Shown here: positions 9,701-18,504 of the stretch, in pieces | How positions within the stretch are numbered: position 1 is the stretch's first letter | Layout: each line of letters opens with the position of its first letter | DNA from: Flavobacterium alvei | GTDB lineage: Bacteria > Bacteroidota > Bacteroidia > Flavobacteriales > Flavobacteriaceae | Length of the DNA: 64,000 nt | NCBI RefSeq assembly: GCF_002920895.1 | Contig: NZ_PQVG01000005.1 | Location: 1 to 64,000 of the forward strand | Reading direction: 5' to 3' | Translations under genes and position numbers: made by a program | The notes under the pieces: generated by a model | Database searches by the model: none | The model's input: the letters and a program-made list of their open reading frames with translations, nothing else | What the model was told of the DNA's origin: nothing

Positions 9701-11223
9701 TCTTTCATGAAATTTAATTTTTTCAAATCAGCATTTTCAACATTGATATGAAAATCATATTTTGGTTGTTTTTTACTCAAATCGACCAAACCGTCAAAAT
9801 TCAAATTCAAATTAGGATCATTGGCTTTGATTTGTCCTTTATATAGTCCTTTATTAAAATTTCCGTTCAGACCAATATTTGAATAAGTGTATTGGTTGTA
9901 ATTTATTTTAGAAATTTCTCCTTTTAGAGTTGTATTCAAATATTTTTCAGAAAAACCGATACCATCAACATCCAAATTCAAACTTGTTTTTCCAATATCT
10001 TTTCGGTTAATGAAAGCGCCAATGTCAAAATCATCTAAGATAACCGTGCCATCATAGGCTGCCTTGTCTGTTAAATTCATGTTTTTTATTCTCAAATCAG
10101 AATTTAGATTACCAATTTGAGAGCTCATTGCAAAATTTGCGTCTAATGAAGTTGTAGTAACCTGAGCATCGCCTATCAAATTAATTGTACCCAATTTTTT
10201 CAAAATCACAGGCAATCTCTTACCCAAAACATTAGGCAAAATGGTTACTAAATCATCATAATTTGTAGAAAGTCTATCAAAGTTGGCATTCATATAAAAT
10301 GCTCTGCCTTGACTTGGAAAAAAATTTTTAAAATTTATATTTCCAACAATTTGAGATTTCTTAGAGTCTATTAATCTTAAGTTCGATAATACCAAATTAT
10401 TTAACGGTCCTTTGATTCTTCCCTTAATTTTAAACAGTTGATTTTTACCCAATTCATCATAAAAACAACGAATATCATTCGATGCCAAAGTTGCTTTTTC
10501 GAGTTGAATATCAAAGGCTACTTTATCGGTAAAATGAGCGAAATCCTCAATTTCATAATTCATCACCACCGATCCTTTTACTTTTGATTCTTTGGTAATT
10601 AATTCCAAATTTTCGAGTTTAATATGCTTTGTAGTATAACTAAATTTGGTTTTTAAATCTTCTACAAAAATACCTCGATGATCTTGAAATGATAATTCAT
10701 TGACAGTTGTACTCACTTCTGGTCCATAGATTCTTAAGGCTGTGGCGGCTAAATTAATTTTTGTGAAATCGACATCTTTCGGGTTTTCTCTATTTTCATC
10801 AATTAGAGAATACCTTCCGTTTGTAATTTTTACTTTGGTCGCCGTTAACAAAAAATGCTCTTTAGATGGTGGAGCCCCTGTATCAAAAGCGGCAACAAAT
10901 TTATCAAGATTGGAAATTTTTTCTTTTTTGTAAGTTTTCATATTGAAATACAAACCATCGGCTGCAATATCGCCAAAAATCAAATTGACATTCATCAATT
11001 TATCAAAGTCTAAAATATTGGTTTTGATACGATTGGCATAAATAAGAGTATCTTTGTGATGATCTAAAATCAATACTTTTTTGAGTTTTACTCCACCAAA
11101 AACGGTTAGCGAAACTTGTTCGACATTGATGTTTGTCTTATATTTTTCGTTGACAGCATTTGTCACATAATTTCCAATTGCAGTTTGAACAAAAGGTAGT
11201 GTCAATGCAATGCCAAGTACCAA
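6790..11223 (-). CDS. tamB: TamB-like envelope biogenesis protein (DUF490 C-terminus)
   Basis: A very large (about 1,480 residues) inner-membrane-anchored periplasmic protein of the AsmA/TamB family, thought to bridge the two membranes for outer-membrane biogenesis and phospholipid transport. One N-terminal hydrophobic segment is followed by long beta-rich repeats and a conserved C-terminal DUF490 region (about residues 1,000-1,420, including GGYISWEGNPMKARLNLEA), then a disordered Pro/Asn/Glu-rich tail. The start is unresolved. The only standard start is a TTG at 11221-11223, which splits the hydrophobic anchor. The frame stays open upstream to a TAA at 11323-11325 and encodes IKKIIKIVLRILLGLILLLL, a natural membrane anchor, with an ATC (11278-11280) exactly where a Met would be expected. 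tsaD is divergent upstream. Confidence 0.85.
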   Translation of the reverse strand: MVLGIALTLPFVQTAIGNYVTNAVNEKYKTNINVEQVSLTVFGGVKLKKVLILDHHKDTLIYANRIKTNILDFDKLMNVNLIFGDIAADGLYFNMKTYKKEKISNLDKFVAAFDTGAPPSKEHFLLTATKVKITNGRYSLIDENRENPKDVDFTKINLAATALRIYGPEVSTTVNELSFQDHRGIFVEDLKTKFSYTTKHIKLENLELITKESKVKGSVVMNYEIEDFAHFTDKVAFDIQLEKATLASNDIRCFYDELGKNQLFKIKGRIKGPLNNLVLSNLRLIDSKKSQIVGNINFKNFFPSQGRAFYMNANFDRLSTNYDDLVTILPNVLGKRLPVILKKLGTINLIGDAQVTTTSLDANFAMSSQIGNLNSDLRIKNMNLTDKAAYDGTVILDDFDIGAFINRKDIGKTSLNLDVDGIGFSEKYLNTTLKGEISKINYNQYTYSNIGLNGNFNKGLYKGQIKANDPNLNLNFDGLVDLSKKQPKYDFHINVENADLKKLNFMKDAISKFKGDIVVKLAGNTIDNLQGDVFVNQVIYQNTKATYRFDDLYINSTFDSNRVRTITVNSPDIVEGEIVGKFQFNQLQNLVTNSLGSLYTNYKPIAVKKGQFLKFNFTIYNKIIEIFYPEISIATHTVVKGNINSDSREFKLNFNSPKITASTNTFDNIRVKVDNKNPLYNAFIELDSIKTKYYKIRDFSLINVTMKDTLFFRTEFKGGSKGQDYFNLNLYHTINKDNNNVVGLNKSEIKLKDYLWYLNEKETSNNQIVFDKSFKNFNFDNIILTHNEQEITFLGDIKGSTYKDLKLSFKNVDLNQITPSDPKFVINGNLNALVNYKQNVNVFQPTASIQIDKLNINNTNLGNLDFDITGDESLKKFYLNSSIENENVESFGVNGSFEIEDKNTILNLQLKLDKFNLGILSPLGGEVVSNIRGFATGSASIEGNINKPEINGRIYIDDAGLKIPYLNVDYTLNKRSIVDLTDEKFLFKNDLLTDTKFGTKGYLNGSVEHRNFSDWKLDLGINSKRLLVLDTKDSEDAAYYGVAFINGTATIKGPTNALFIKVDAKSEKGSSLKIPINDSESVSENDFLHFLTAKEKFNIKKGIVDNSRNYKGLELEFDLDITPNAEVEVILDRNTGHGMKGKGNGTLLLKINTLGKFNMWGDFQAYEGEYNFKYGGIIDKKFIVKKGGYISWEGNPMKARLNLEAVYKASANPSVLLENSSYNKKIDVNVVIGVRGDLTSPEPDFNFEFPTVSNVMKSEIEYKLNDKEVRQTQALYLLSTGSFLSSDGVSQSALSQSAFETASSLLTSMIHSDDEKFQVNLDIIGADKTTGQETDGRFVASISSKINDRITINGKVGVPFGGINQTAVVGDVEILYRVNEDGTVNLRFFNRENDISYIGEGIGYTQGVGISYEVDFDTFKELANKIFKNTKIEKAPNPGVIDHDSNFAPEKSDPSKSNKPNSKVLNPNSEGRAPEED

Positions 11224-11420
11224 TAATAGTAGGATAAGTCCAAGAAGGATACGTAATACTATTTTAATTATTTTTTTGATACCTACTGTAATTTTAATGA
11301 AATGAAAAATATATTTGCCCCTTTAAAGAAAGTCTCTTTGATAAAAATTCTTTAATTTTGGCTTCTCCGTAACGTTTCTATTACGGATTGTCAAATATAA
11401 TTCAAAATTTGTGCCTTTTT

Positions 11421-12437
11421 ATGCAAAATTCCGAGGTTTTTATTCTTGCTATCGAAAGTTCTTGCGATGACACTGCTGCAGCTGTTTTACAAAACGATAA
11501 AGTTCTGTCAAATGTTGTTGCTAATCAATTGATTCACAATCAATACGGAGGTGTTGTGCCAGAACTTGCTTCTCGTGCTCACCAACAAAACATTGTTCCT
11601 GTTATTGATGCTGCACTTCGCAAAGCGAATATAACAAAAGAGCAATTATCTGCCATTGCCTTTACTCAAGGTCCTGGATTAATGGGTTCTTTATTGGTTG
11701 GGAGCTCGTTTGCCAAGTCATTATCGTTGGCTTTAAACATCCCGCTAATTGCTGTAAATCATATGCAAGCACATATTTTGGCTCATTTTATTGACGAAGA
11801 AGGGTTTGACAAACCAACATTTCCTTTTTTGGCCTTAACTATTTCGGGTGGACATACTCAAATCGTGAAAGTAAACCATTTTTTTGACATGGAAATTATT
11901 GGAGAAACCACCGACGATGCTGTGGGAGAAGCTTTCGATAAAAGTGCTAAAATACTAGGACTTCCCTATCCTGGTGGACCATTAGTAGATAAATATGCTA
12001 AGCTTGGAAACCCAAAAGCATTTGTATTTACCAAACCAAAAGTTCCCGGATTAGATTTCAGTTTCTCGGGATTGAAAACGGCCATTTTGTATTTTATCCA
12101 AAAGAAAAAACTAGAAAATCCGAATTTCATCGAAGAAAATCTTAATGATATTTGTGCCTCCATTCAACATACCATCATCGAAATATTGATGGATAAATTA
12201 AAAATGGCTGTCAAAGAAACAGGCATCAATCAAATTGCTATTGGCGGAGGAGTTTCGGCTAATTCTGGCATTCGAAACACTTTGACCGAAAATAAATACG
12301 GTTGGAAAACCTACATTCCAAAATTTGAATACACTACCGATAATGCTGCAATGATTGGAATTGTAGGTTATCAAAAGTTTTTATCCCAAAATTTTGAAAC
12401 TTCTTCTGTGGTTTCGAAAGCACGAATTCAATTCTAA
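11421..12437 (+). CDS. tsaD: tRNA N6-threonylcarbamoyladenosine synthase catalytic subunit
   Basis: Transfers the threonylcarbamoyl group to A37 of ANN-decoding tRNAs, together with TsaB and TsaE. Marks of the Kae1/TsaD family are AIESSCDDTAAAV at the N-terminus, the metal-binding HMQAH (about residue 115), the glycine-rich SGGHTQ, DDAVGEAFDKSA, and GGGVSANSGIR with the later DNAAMIG. I start at ATG 11421 (338 residues), which gives the usual short lead into the first motif. An upstream in-frame TTG would add 11 atypical residues. rsmE begins three bases after the stop, so the two RNA-modification genes form one unit. Confidence 0.97.
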   Translation: MQNSEVFILAIESSCDDTAAAVLQNDKVLSNVVANQLIHNQYGGVVPELASRAHQQNIVPVIDAALRKANITKEQLSAIAFTQGPGLMGSLLVGSSFAKSLSLALNIPLIAVNHMQAHILAHFIDEEGFDKPTFPFLALTISGGHTQIVKVNHFFDMEIIGETTDDAVGEAFDKSAKILGLPYPGGPLVDKYAKLGNPKAFVFTKPKVPGLDFSFSGLKTAILYFIQKKKLENPNFIEENLNDICASIQHTIIEILMDKLKMAVKETGINQIAIGGGVSANSGIRNTLTENKYGWKTYIPKFEYTTDNAAMIGIVGYQKFLSQNFETSSVVSKARIQF

Positions 12438-12440
12438 ACT

Positions 12441-13151
12441 ATGCAATTATTTTACAATCCAACAATTGATGAAACCACCGAAACCTTTTCTTTTGACAAA
12501 GAAGAAAGCAAACATATCATCAAAGTATTGCGAAAAAAAGATTCCGATATTTTGTTTGTAACCAATGGGTTCGGCTTGCTATTCAAAACCGAAATCACTT
12601 TAGCGTCGGACAATAAATGCACGGTTCAAATTCTTTCTTTTGAAAAAGTAGAACCTTCAAAATATCAGTTACATTTAGCCGTTGCGCCCACCAAAATGAA
12701 TGACCGCTACGAATGGTTTTTAGAAAAAGCCACCGAAATTGGCATTAACGAAATAACCCCAATTATATGTGATCGTTCTGAAAGAAAAGTGATTAACAAA
12801 GAACGTTTTGAGAAAATTTTACTAACGGCTATGAAGCAATCGAATGTTTTATTTCTTCCTAAATTGAATGACGCTATCAGTTTCAAGGAATTTATAAAAC
12901 GCAAAAACGATGGTTTAAATTTAATCGCACACTGCGAGGAAACCGATAAAAAAACTCTAAAATCAGTTTTAAAAACCAATGAAAACGTCACTTTATTGAT
13001 TGGCCCCGAAGGCGATTTCTCTGAAAAAGAAATTGCATTGGCAGTCGAAAATAATTTTATTGCGGTTTCATTAGGAAATACACGATTAAGAACCGAAACG
13101 GCTGCTGTAGTTGCTTGTCATAGTGTTGTTTTTTTTAATGAAAGTATCTAA
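12441..13151 (+). CDS. rsmE: 16S rRNA (uracil1498-N3)-methyltransferase
   Basis: Methylates U1498 of 16S rRNA using S-adenosylmethionine; a SPOUT-class enzyme with a trefoil knot. The N-terminal PUA-like part contains ESKHIIKVLRKK. The knot region shows LIGPEGDFSEKE followed by VSLGNTRLRTETAAV, the RsmE signature. At 236 residues the length is normal. It follows tsaD after three bases. The next gene (DUF4159) begins 10 bases after the stop, so a three-gene transcript is likely. Confidence 0.96.
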   Translation: MQLFYNPTIDETTETFSFDKEESKHIIKVLRKKDSDILFVTNGFGLLFKTEITLASDNKCTVQILSFEKVEPSKYQLHLAVAPTKMNDRYEWFLEKATEIGINEITPIICDRSERKVINKERFEKILLTAMKQSNVLFLPKLNDAISFKEFIKRKNDGLNLIAHCEETDKKTLKSVLKTNENVTLLIGPEGDFSEKEIALAVENNFIAVSLGNTRLRTETAAVVACHSVVFFNESI

Positions 13152-13161
13152 ATCAAAACTA

Positions 13162-13800
13162 ATGAAGAGACTGTTTTATTTATTGTTGCTAATTTCTTGC
13201 TCCTCTTTTTCACAAGAAATTGCCTTGCTGAAATACAGTGGTGGTGGCGATTGGTATGCTAATCCTACTTCATTACCCAATTTGATAAAATACTGTAACA
13301 CCAACATCAACACCAAAATAAAACCCAAACCAGCTACTGTAGAACCTAGTAGTCCCGACTTATTTTCCTATCCTTTTGTTCACATGACTGGTCACGGAAA
13401 TGTAGTTTTTAGTGATACCGACGTTCGCAATCTGAGAAATTACTTGACTTCGGGAGGTTTTATTCATATTGATGACAATTACGGAATGGATCAATACATT
13501 AGAAAAGAAATAGCGAAACTATTTCCCAATACCAATTTGGTAGAAATTCCCGCCAATCATCCTATTTTTCAAAAACCGAATTTGTTCGCCAATGGTTTAC
13601 CAAAAATTCACGAACACGACGGAAAACGACCACAAGCTTTTGGGATTTTTATAGATAATAGATTGGTTCTTCTTTATACTTATGAATGTGATTTGGGGGA
13701 TGGATGGGAAGATGCTGAAGTAAACAACGATCCTCTAGCAGTTCGCGAAAAAGCATTAAAAATGGGTGCTAATATTTTGAATTATATTTTTAATAATTAA
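13162..13800 (+). CDS. Exported DUF4159 domain protein
   Basis: A 212-residue protein with a cleavable signal peptide (MKRLFYLLLLISCSSFSQ) followed by a DUF4159 domain. Its class-I-glutamine-amidotransferase-like fold is suggested by YPFVHMTGHGN and LRNYLTSGGFIHIDDN. The function of DUF4159 proteins is not established. Larger relatives occur with von Willebrand-type and membrane proteins in Bacteroidota. I start at ATG 13162 because the signal peptide begins there. In-frame upstream starts lie inside rsmE. The last Gly-Trp-Glu-Asp-Ala-Glu-Val segment followed by DPLAVREKALKMGANI is typical of the family. The gene ends in a 110-base gap with no clear terminator. Confidence 0.85.
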   Translation: MKRLFYLLLLISCSSFSQEIALLKYSGGGDWYANPTSLPNLIKYCNTNINTKIKPKPATVEPSSPDLFSYPFVHMTGHGNVVFSDTDVRNLRNYLTSGGFIHIDDNYGMDQYIRKEIAKLFPNTNLVEIPANHPIFQKPNLFANGLPKIHEHDGKRPQAFGIFIDNRLVLLYTYECDLGDGWEDAEVNNDPLAVREKALKMGANILNYIFNN

Positions 13801-13910
13801 ACTACAACCATATGTAAATGTCTTTTATGTAAAATATTTGCCAATTTGACAAATTTGTTATATAATTGTTAAAAATTAACTTAAACCACTAATTATACAA
13901 CACTTTTATT

Positions 13911-14858
13911 ATGAAAAAAATTATCTTATCGGCAGCAGTTGTACTGATGCTTATTTCTTGTCAAAACGAATCAACTGAACCAACAACTAGTGCTATTACT
14001 CATCGTCTCTGTGCTTCACACGATGTTCTTCAGGAGCAATTAGAAGCCGATCCAACTTTAGCCATTAGAATGAACGAAATTGAAGCTTTTACGCAAAATA
14101 GAATTTCAAAATCAAATTTTAGATTAGTTAATGGTAAAGTTGTAATTCCAGTTGTAGTAAATGTTTTGTACCGAACTGCTTCCGAAAATATTTCTGATGC
14201 TCAAATACAATCTCAAATTGATGTATTAAATCAAGATTTTACTGCTACAAACACTGATTTTGGTAGTGTTCCTGCAGAATGGTCAGCAATAGCGGCAAAT
14301 GTTGGAATTACTTTTGAGTTAGTAACTATCAACAGAAAATCTACATCTAAAACTTCTTGGGGAACGAGAGATGCTATGAAAAGTACTAAAAAAGGAGGTT
14401 TAGACCCTACTTCACCAACAACGACTCTTAATCTTTGGGCTTGTACTATTGGTGGTGGAATTTTGGGTTATGCACAATTTCCTGGTGGTTCATCTTCTAC
14501 TGACGGAGTTGTGATTGATTCAAAATATTTTGGTCTTTCTGGCACAGCAAGTTATCCTTATAATTTAGGTAGAACAGGAACTCATGAAGTGGGTCACTGG
14601 ATGAATTTACGTCATATTTGGGGAGATGCTTCTTGCGGAAATGACTTAGTTGCCGATACTCCAGTTGCTAAAACTTCAAACTTTGGAGTACCTGCATATC
14701 CTTATGTAAGCACTTGTTTGCCAGCACACAACGAAATGACAATGAATTATATGGATTATACTGACGATAGAGGAATGTATATGTTTACAAACGGTCAAAA
14801 AGCAAGAATGGCTGCCATATTTGTATCTGGTGGTCCAAGAGCTGCAATTGGTCAGTAA
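13911..14858 (+). CDS. M43-family zinc metalloprotease lipoprotein
   Basis: A 315-residue protein with a lipoprotein signal (VVLMLISC, lipid-modified Cys about residue 17) and a pappalysin/cytophagalysin-like (M43) catalytic domain. The zinc site HEVGHWMNLRH (about residues 226-236) has all three His ligands and the catalytic Glu, with Asn where many relatives have Gly. MNYMDYTDDRGMYMFT supplies the Met-turn. Unlike many secreted flavobacterial M43 proteases it has no C-terminal T9SS sorting domain, so it is probably a membrane-anchored periplasmic or surface lipoprotein. Substrate unknown. It is a single-gene unit, with a terminator directly downstream. Confidence 0.88.
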   Translation: MKKIILSAAVVLMLISCQNESTEPTTSAITHRLCASHDVLQEQLEADPTLAIRMNEIEAFTQNRISKSNFRLVNGKVVIPVVVNVLYRTASENISDAQIQSQIDVLNQDFTATNTDFGSVPAEWSAIAANVGITFELVTINRKSTSKTSWGTRDAMKSTKKGGLDPTSPTTTLNLWACTIGGGILGYAQFPGGSSSTDGVVIDSKYFGLSGTASYPYNLGRTGTHEVGHWMNLRHIWGDASCGNDLVADTPVAKTSNFGVPAYPYVSTCLPAHNEMTMNYMDYTDDRGMYMFTNGQKARMAAIFVSGGPRAAIGQ

Positions 14859-14880
14859 TGTTATGTTTCATACGAATACA

Positions 14881-14910
14881 AAAACTCGCTATTTTTAGCG
14901 AGTTTTTTTT
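14881..14910 (+). terminator. Rho-independent terminator after the M43 protease gene
   Basis: An 11-base stem, AAAACTCGCTA (14881-14891) with TAGCGAGTTTT (14896-14906), a four-base loop and a trailing T-run, 22 bases after the protease stop codon. Confidence 0.85.
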
Positions 14911-14936
14911 ATCTTTATCCTCAAAATTATTCAAAG

Positions 14937-16028
14937 ATGATTACATCAAAAATTATTGCAAACGGTATTTTAAGAGCTATTGCCATTTTAGTTTTTACAG
15001 CACTATCATTCTATTTTTTATATTTAATCCAATCGGTTTTAATTTATCTGGTCGTGGCTTTAATCCTTACTTTAATAGGAAATCCAATCCTTGATTTCTT
15101 TAAGAAAAAATTAAAATTCAAACATACTTTGGCTACTATTGCAACTGTTTCAATATTTATTATGCTTATTGCTGGTTTTATTTTGATGTTTATCCCATTA
15201 ATTACTTCTCAAGGAGAAAATTTATCCTTGCTAAAATCTGCTGAAATAGAACGTAATATCACTCAATTAAAAACCCAAACTTTCACCTTTTTAGAAAATC
15301 ATAATATTGACACCTCCAGAATGATGAAAGAAGCCAATTTAGCTTCCAAAATAAATTTAAATTTTATACCTAATTTCTTGAACTCCATTTTAGGAACCAT
15401 TAGCAGTTTCGGCATCGGATTAGCCTCTGTATTATTTATTACTTTTTTCTTTCTCAAAGACCGATTAATGTTCATCATTGGTGCTAAAAAAATAATTCCA
15501 GATACTCACGAAGAGAAGATTCTGAATTCAGCACACAAAATAAATCATTTGCTTTCTCGCTATTTTATTGGCTTATTGCTTCAATTATTTATTGTGTTTA
15601 TTTTGTATATCATTGTATTGTTCATCTTTGATATTCCAAATTTGTTCATCATTGCGTTTTTATGTGCCGTTTTAAACATTGTTCCCTACATTGGCCCATT
15701 AATTGCGTCGATTTTGGCAGCTATTCTAACGATGTTGAGCAACTTAGGTTCCGATTTTCAAACCATAATATTACCCACCACAATTTATGTTTTGATAGGA
15801 TTTTGGATTGTGCAAATTATTGACAACAACTTGTCACAACCCCTAATTTTTTCTAAAAGTGTTAGTTCACATCCTTTAGAAATTTTCCTTGTTATCTTGA
15901 TTGCAGGATTCTTATCTGGAATTTTAGGAATGATCATTGCCGTTCCTTTATACACCATTTTGAAAGTTATTGGAAAAGAATTTTTTCCAGAAAACAAGGT
16001 GATTCAATTGTTTACTAAAAATATTTAA
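14937..16028 (+). CDS. AI-2E family transporter (PerM/UPF0118)
   Basis: A 363-residue multi-pass inner-membrane protein of the AI-2E exporter superfamily, which covers autoinducer-2 exporters, PerM-type permeases and Na+/H+ antiporter-like members. There are hydrophobic segments at about residues 10-60 and a soluble middle part. The C-terminal half carries the conserved NIVPYIGPLIASILAAI and PLEIFLVILIAGFLSGILGMIIAVP stretches. Length is standard. The next gene starts two bases after the stop, so they are co-transcribed. The transported substrate cannot be inferred. Confidence 0.88.
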   Translation: MITSKIIANGILRAIAILVFTALSFYFLYLIQSVLIYLVVALILTLIGNPILDFFKKKLKFKHTLATIATVSIFIMLIAGFILMFIPLITSQGENLSLLKSAEIERNITQLKTQTFTFLENHNIDTSRMMKEANLASKINLNFIPNFLNSILGTISSFGIGLASVLFITFFFLKDRLMFIIGAKKIIPDTHEEKILNSAHKINHLLSRYFIGLLLQLFIVFILYIIVLFIFDIPNLFIIAFLCAVLNIVPYIGPLIASILAAILTMLSNLGSDFQTIILPTTIYVLIGFWIVQIIDNNLSQPLIFSKSVSSHPLEIFLVILIAGFLSGILGMIIAVPLYTILKVIGKEFFPENKVIQLFTKNI

Positions 16029-16030
16029 TT

Positions 16031-17215
16031 TTGGATTTAAAAATACTAAATCCTGAAATTCAACAATTTATCAATAACAATCTTGATAAAAATATTGCCC
16101 AATTAGCTTTGCAAAAAAATCCATTTCCTGAAATAGAATGGATTACTATTTTGAATCAAATTGAAGCTAAAACCAAATCAAAAGACAAACTACCTCATTG
16201 GTTTACGGCTAAAAACATCATTTATCCGAGCAAAATATCGGTTGAACAAACCTCATCTGAAAAAACAGCTTCCTACAAATCAGAACTAGTTTCTGGTGAA
16301 AGTCTAATTGATTTAACCGGAGGTTTTGGTGTTGACGATTTTTATTTTGCCAAAAAAATAAAAGAGGTAACTCATTGCGAAATCAATCCAGAACTCTCTC
16401 AAATCGTTCAACACAACTTCGAACAATTAAACGTAAAAAACATTGATTGTCAGTCGGGAGATAGTTTAGAAATTTTGGCAAAATCAAACTCTAAATACGA
16501 TTGGATTTACATTGATCCTTCTAGAAGAAATGATACCAAAGGCAAAGTATTTATGCTCAAAGATTGTTTGCCCAATGTTCCTGAACATCTTGATTTTTTA
16601 TTTAATTCTTCGGATAAAATTCTAATCAAAACAGCACCTCTACTCGATATTTCCGCTGGGTTATCTGAACTTAAAAATGTAAAATCGATACATATTGTAG
16701 CTTTAGAAAATGAAGTCAAGGAATTATTATGGGAATTACACAGAGATTATTTTGGAAAAACAAACTTAAAAACCGTCAATATTGTCAAGAAAAATCGTGA
16801 AACTTTCGAATTTGTTTTGGATGAAAATTCTATAATTCCTGAATATGGTTTACCCGAAAAATATCTTTATGAACCCAACAGCGCCATAATGAAATCTGGC
16901 GGATTTGATGAAGTGAGTGCTTTTTATAAACTCAAAAAGTTGCACAAACATTCGCATTTATACACGAATTCAGCAATTATTTCTTTTTCTGGTCGAATTT
17001 TCGAAATTGAAAATACTATTTCCTATCACAAAAATGAGATGAAAAATTTCCTACAAGGAAAACAAGCTAATATCACCACCCGAAATTTTCCAGAAACGGT
17101 TGAAAGCATTCGCAAAAAATGGAAAATAAAAGAAGGTGGACATCACTATTGTTTTTTTACAACTGATGAAAATGACAATAAAATAGTCTTAATTTGCAAA
17201 AAAATTACATCCTAA
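16031..17215 (+). CDS. Class I SAM-dependent methyltransferase with THUMP-like domain
   Basis: A 394-residue protein with a Rossmann methyltransferase core. SLIDLTGGFGVDDF (about residue 95) is the S-adenosylmethionine motif I, YDWIYIDPSRR (about 155) is the catalytic DPxR-type motif IV of nucleic-acid-base methyltransferases, and a C-terminal region resembles the THUMP-like domain. An RNA-base target is likely but unspecified. The start is a TTG (16031) two bases after the previous stop. No in-frame ATG lies near, and the N-terminus (DLKILNPEIQQFI) looks complete, so TTG is probably the true start. It overlaps the next gene by one base (TAATG). Confidence 0.85.
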   Translation: MDLKILNPEIQQFINNNLDKNIAQLALQKNPFPEIEWITILNQIEAKTKSKDKLPHWFTAKNIIYPSKISVEQTSSEKTASYKSELVSGESLIDLTGGFGVDDFYFAKKIKEVTHCEINPELSQIVQHNFEQLNVKNIDCQSGDSLEILAKSNSKYDWIYIDPSRRNDTKGKVFMLKDCLPNVPEHLDFLFNSSDKILIKTAPLLDISAGLSELKNVKSIHIVALENEVKELLWELHRDYFGKTNLKTVNIVKKNRETFEFVLDENSIIPEYGLPEKYLYEPNSAIMKSGGFDEVSAFYKLKKLHKHSHLYTNSAIISFSGRIFEIENTISYHKNEMKNFLQGKQANITTRNFPETVESIRKKWKIKEGGHHYCFFTTDENDNKIVLICKKITS

Positions 17216-17781
17216 TGAAACGAGTTTCCCTACTATTTTTTTTACTACTAAGTAGTTATTTATTTGCCCAAAAAACCTGTGAGTATAGCGCCGACGTAAA
17301 AGATTCAATTGGAACCTATAAATTGACCAAGGAATATCTAATTTACGAAAAGAATTTCGCTGGGAATAACAGTTATATCTTTCTCTCTTTGGCTTTGACC
17401 GATGGTACTCCAACTTTGAATATACAAATGATTCAAAAAAGCAAAGAATTTATGAAAGCCAATTGTTTTGACAAAAATTCAAAGTTATTTTTTCAATTAA
17501 ATAATGGAAAAATAGTAACCTTACTACATATTGATCAAGAAAATTGTGGCTCCTTGGTTCGGGATGGAAATGGCTTTGACAACAGACTTTTAGTCGGGAA
17601 TTTTATGTTTATAAAAGGTACTATGGAAGATTTGAAAAGTTCTCCTGTGAATCTAATGCGTATCAAATATTTGACCGATATAGAAGATTATGTGTTACGC
17701 AAAGAAATTACTTCGGAGCTTGACACTAAGGTCTATGAACCCGAAAATTACTTCCTAAATTATTTACACTGCATTCAATAA
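17215..17781 (+). CDS. Exported hypothetical protein
   Basis: A 188-residue protein with a clear signal peptide (MKRVSLLFFLLLSSYLFAQ) and no family I recognise. The mature part is mixed alpha/beta with a conserved-looking pair of cysteines (Cys-Glu-Tyr at the new N-terminus and ENCGSLVRDG in the middle) and ends HCIQ. A periplasmic protein is likely. I use ATG 17215, which overlaps the previous stop by one base. An upstream in-frame TTG inside the methyltransferase gene is less likely because the signal peptide starts at the ATG. Its stop abuts the stop of the convergent dipeptidase gene directly. Confidence 0.75.
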   Translation: MKRVSLLFFLLLSSYLFAQKTCEYSADVKDSIGTYKLTKEYLIYEKNFAGNNSYIFLSLALTDGTPTLNIQMIQKSKEFMKANCFDKNSKLFFQLNNGKIVTLLHIDQENCGSLVRDGNGFDNRLLVGNFMFIKGTMEDLKSSPVNLMRIKYLTDIEDYVLRKEITSELDTKVYEPENYFLNYLHCIQ

Positions 17782-18432
17782 TTAATCACATTTCCATTTG
17801 GTATTCGAAACTTTGTCGTTTGAAGCCGTTTTCAAATTGTAATGCCACCACTCTGAATCTAAAGGATTAAAACCATTTTGAATCATTGTGGTTTTTAATA
17901 ATTCTCTGTTATTTTTTATTTCCTGCGAAAGATTTTGATAATTATGACTGGCTTCAATACCAAAAAAATCAAAAGAGGTTCCCATATCGAGTGCTTTTCC
18001 GTTAGCATCGACTAAAGTGATATCGACAGCTCCACCTCTATTGTGAATCGAACCTTTGCTTGGATCGGCAACATAGGAAGGGTTGGGTACAATTTTCCAC
18101 ATCCTTTTTTGAATGTCTAAAGGGCGGTAACAATCGAATATTTTGATTTTGTACCCCATTTTTATAAAATCGGCATTGGCACTAATCAATGCTTTAATGG
18201 TTTTTAATCGCAAAAAACATTCGGCACAATCATAAACTTTGGCTTTCAAAAAATTGTCTGAGGTGGCATATTTCATATCATAAACAAAATCTTGACTGTA
18301 GTCTTTCAAATTAACGAATGCTGTATCACTCACTATTTCGACTTTTTTGGGCGCAGTAACAGTTTGTGATTTACATGAATAAACACATAGAATTGCACAA
18401 AAAACAAAGATAGGTTTGATATTGAAAATCAT
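17782..18432 (-). CDS. VanX-type D-Ala-D-Ala dipeptidase lipoprotein (M15)
   Basis: A 216-residue zinc peptidase of the M15D (VanX/DdpX) family, which hydrolyses D-Ala-D-Ala. Zinc and catalytic marks are present: FDCYRP (substrate Arg), SIHNRGGAVDI (His and Asp ligands in an SxHxxGxAxD pattern) and EWWHYN (catalytic Glu and third His). The N-terminus is a lipoprotein signal ending CVYSCKSQ, so the mature enzyme is probably anchored in the periplasm. That suggests peptidoglycan-peptide recycling rather than vancomycin resistance, and no van regulatory or ligase genes are nearby. Confidence 0.9.
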   Translation of the reverse strand: MIFNIKPIFVFCAILCVYSCKSQTVTAPKKVEIVSDTAFVNLKDYSQDFVYDMKYATSDNFLKAKVYDCAECFLRLKTIKALISANADFIKMGYKIKIFDCYRPLDIQKRMWKIVPNPSYVADPSKGSIHNRGGAVDITLVDANGKALDMGTSFDFFGIEASHNYQNLSQEIKNNRELLKTTMIQNGFNPLDSEWWHYNLKTASNDKVSNTKWKCD

Positions 18433-18504
18433 GATTTTTATTGAACTTAAATCGATTGATACATTTTCAAATTTGGCAACTACTCCTTAAAAGCTAGTAG
18501 CTAT

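Noticed and set aside
17782-18432. Vancomycin-resistance cassette
   Set aside because: Only a VanX-like lipoprotein is present. No VanA/B ligase, VanH or VanRS genes are nearby, so peptidoglycan recycling is more likely.
18450-18459. An AATCGATT core upstream of the VanX-like gene
   Set aside because: The flanking bases do not match the GTAATCGATTRC operator, and the core alone is not significant.
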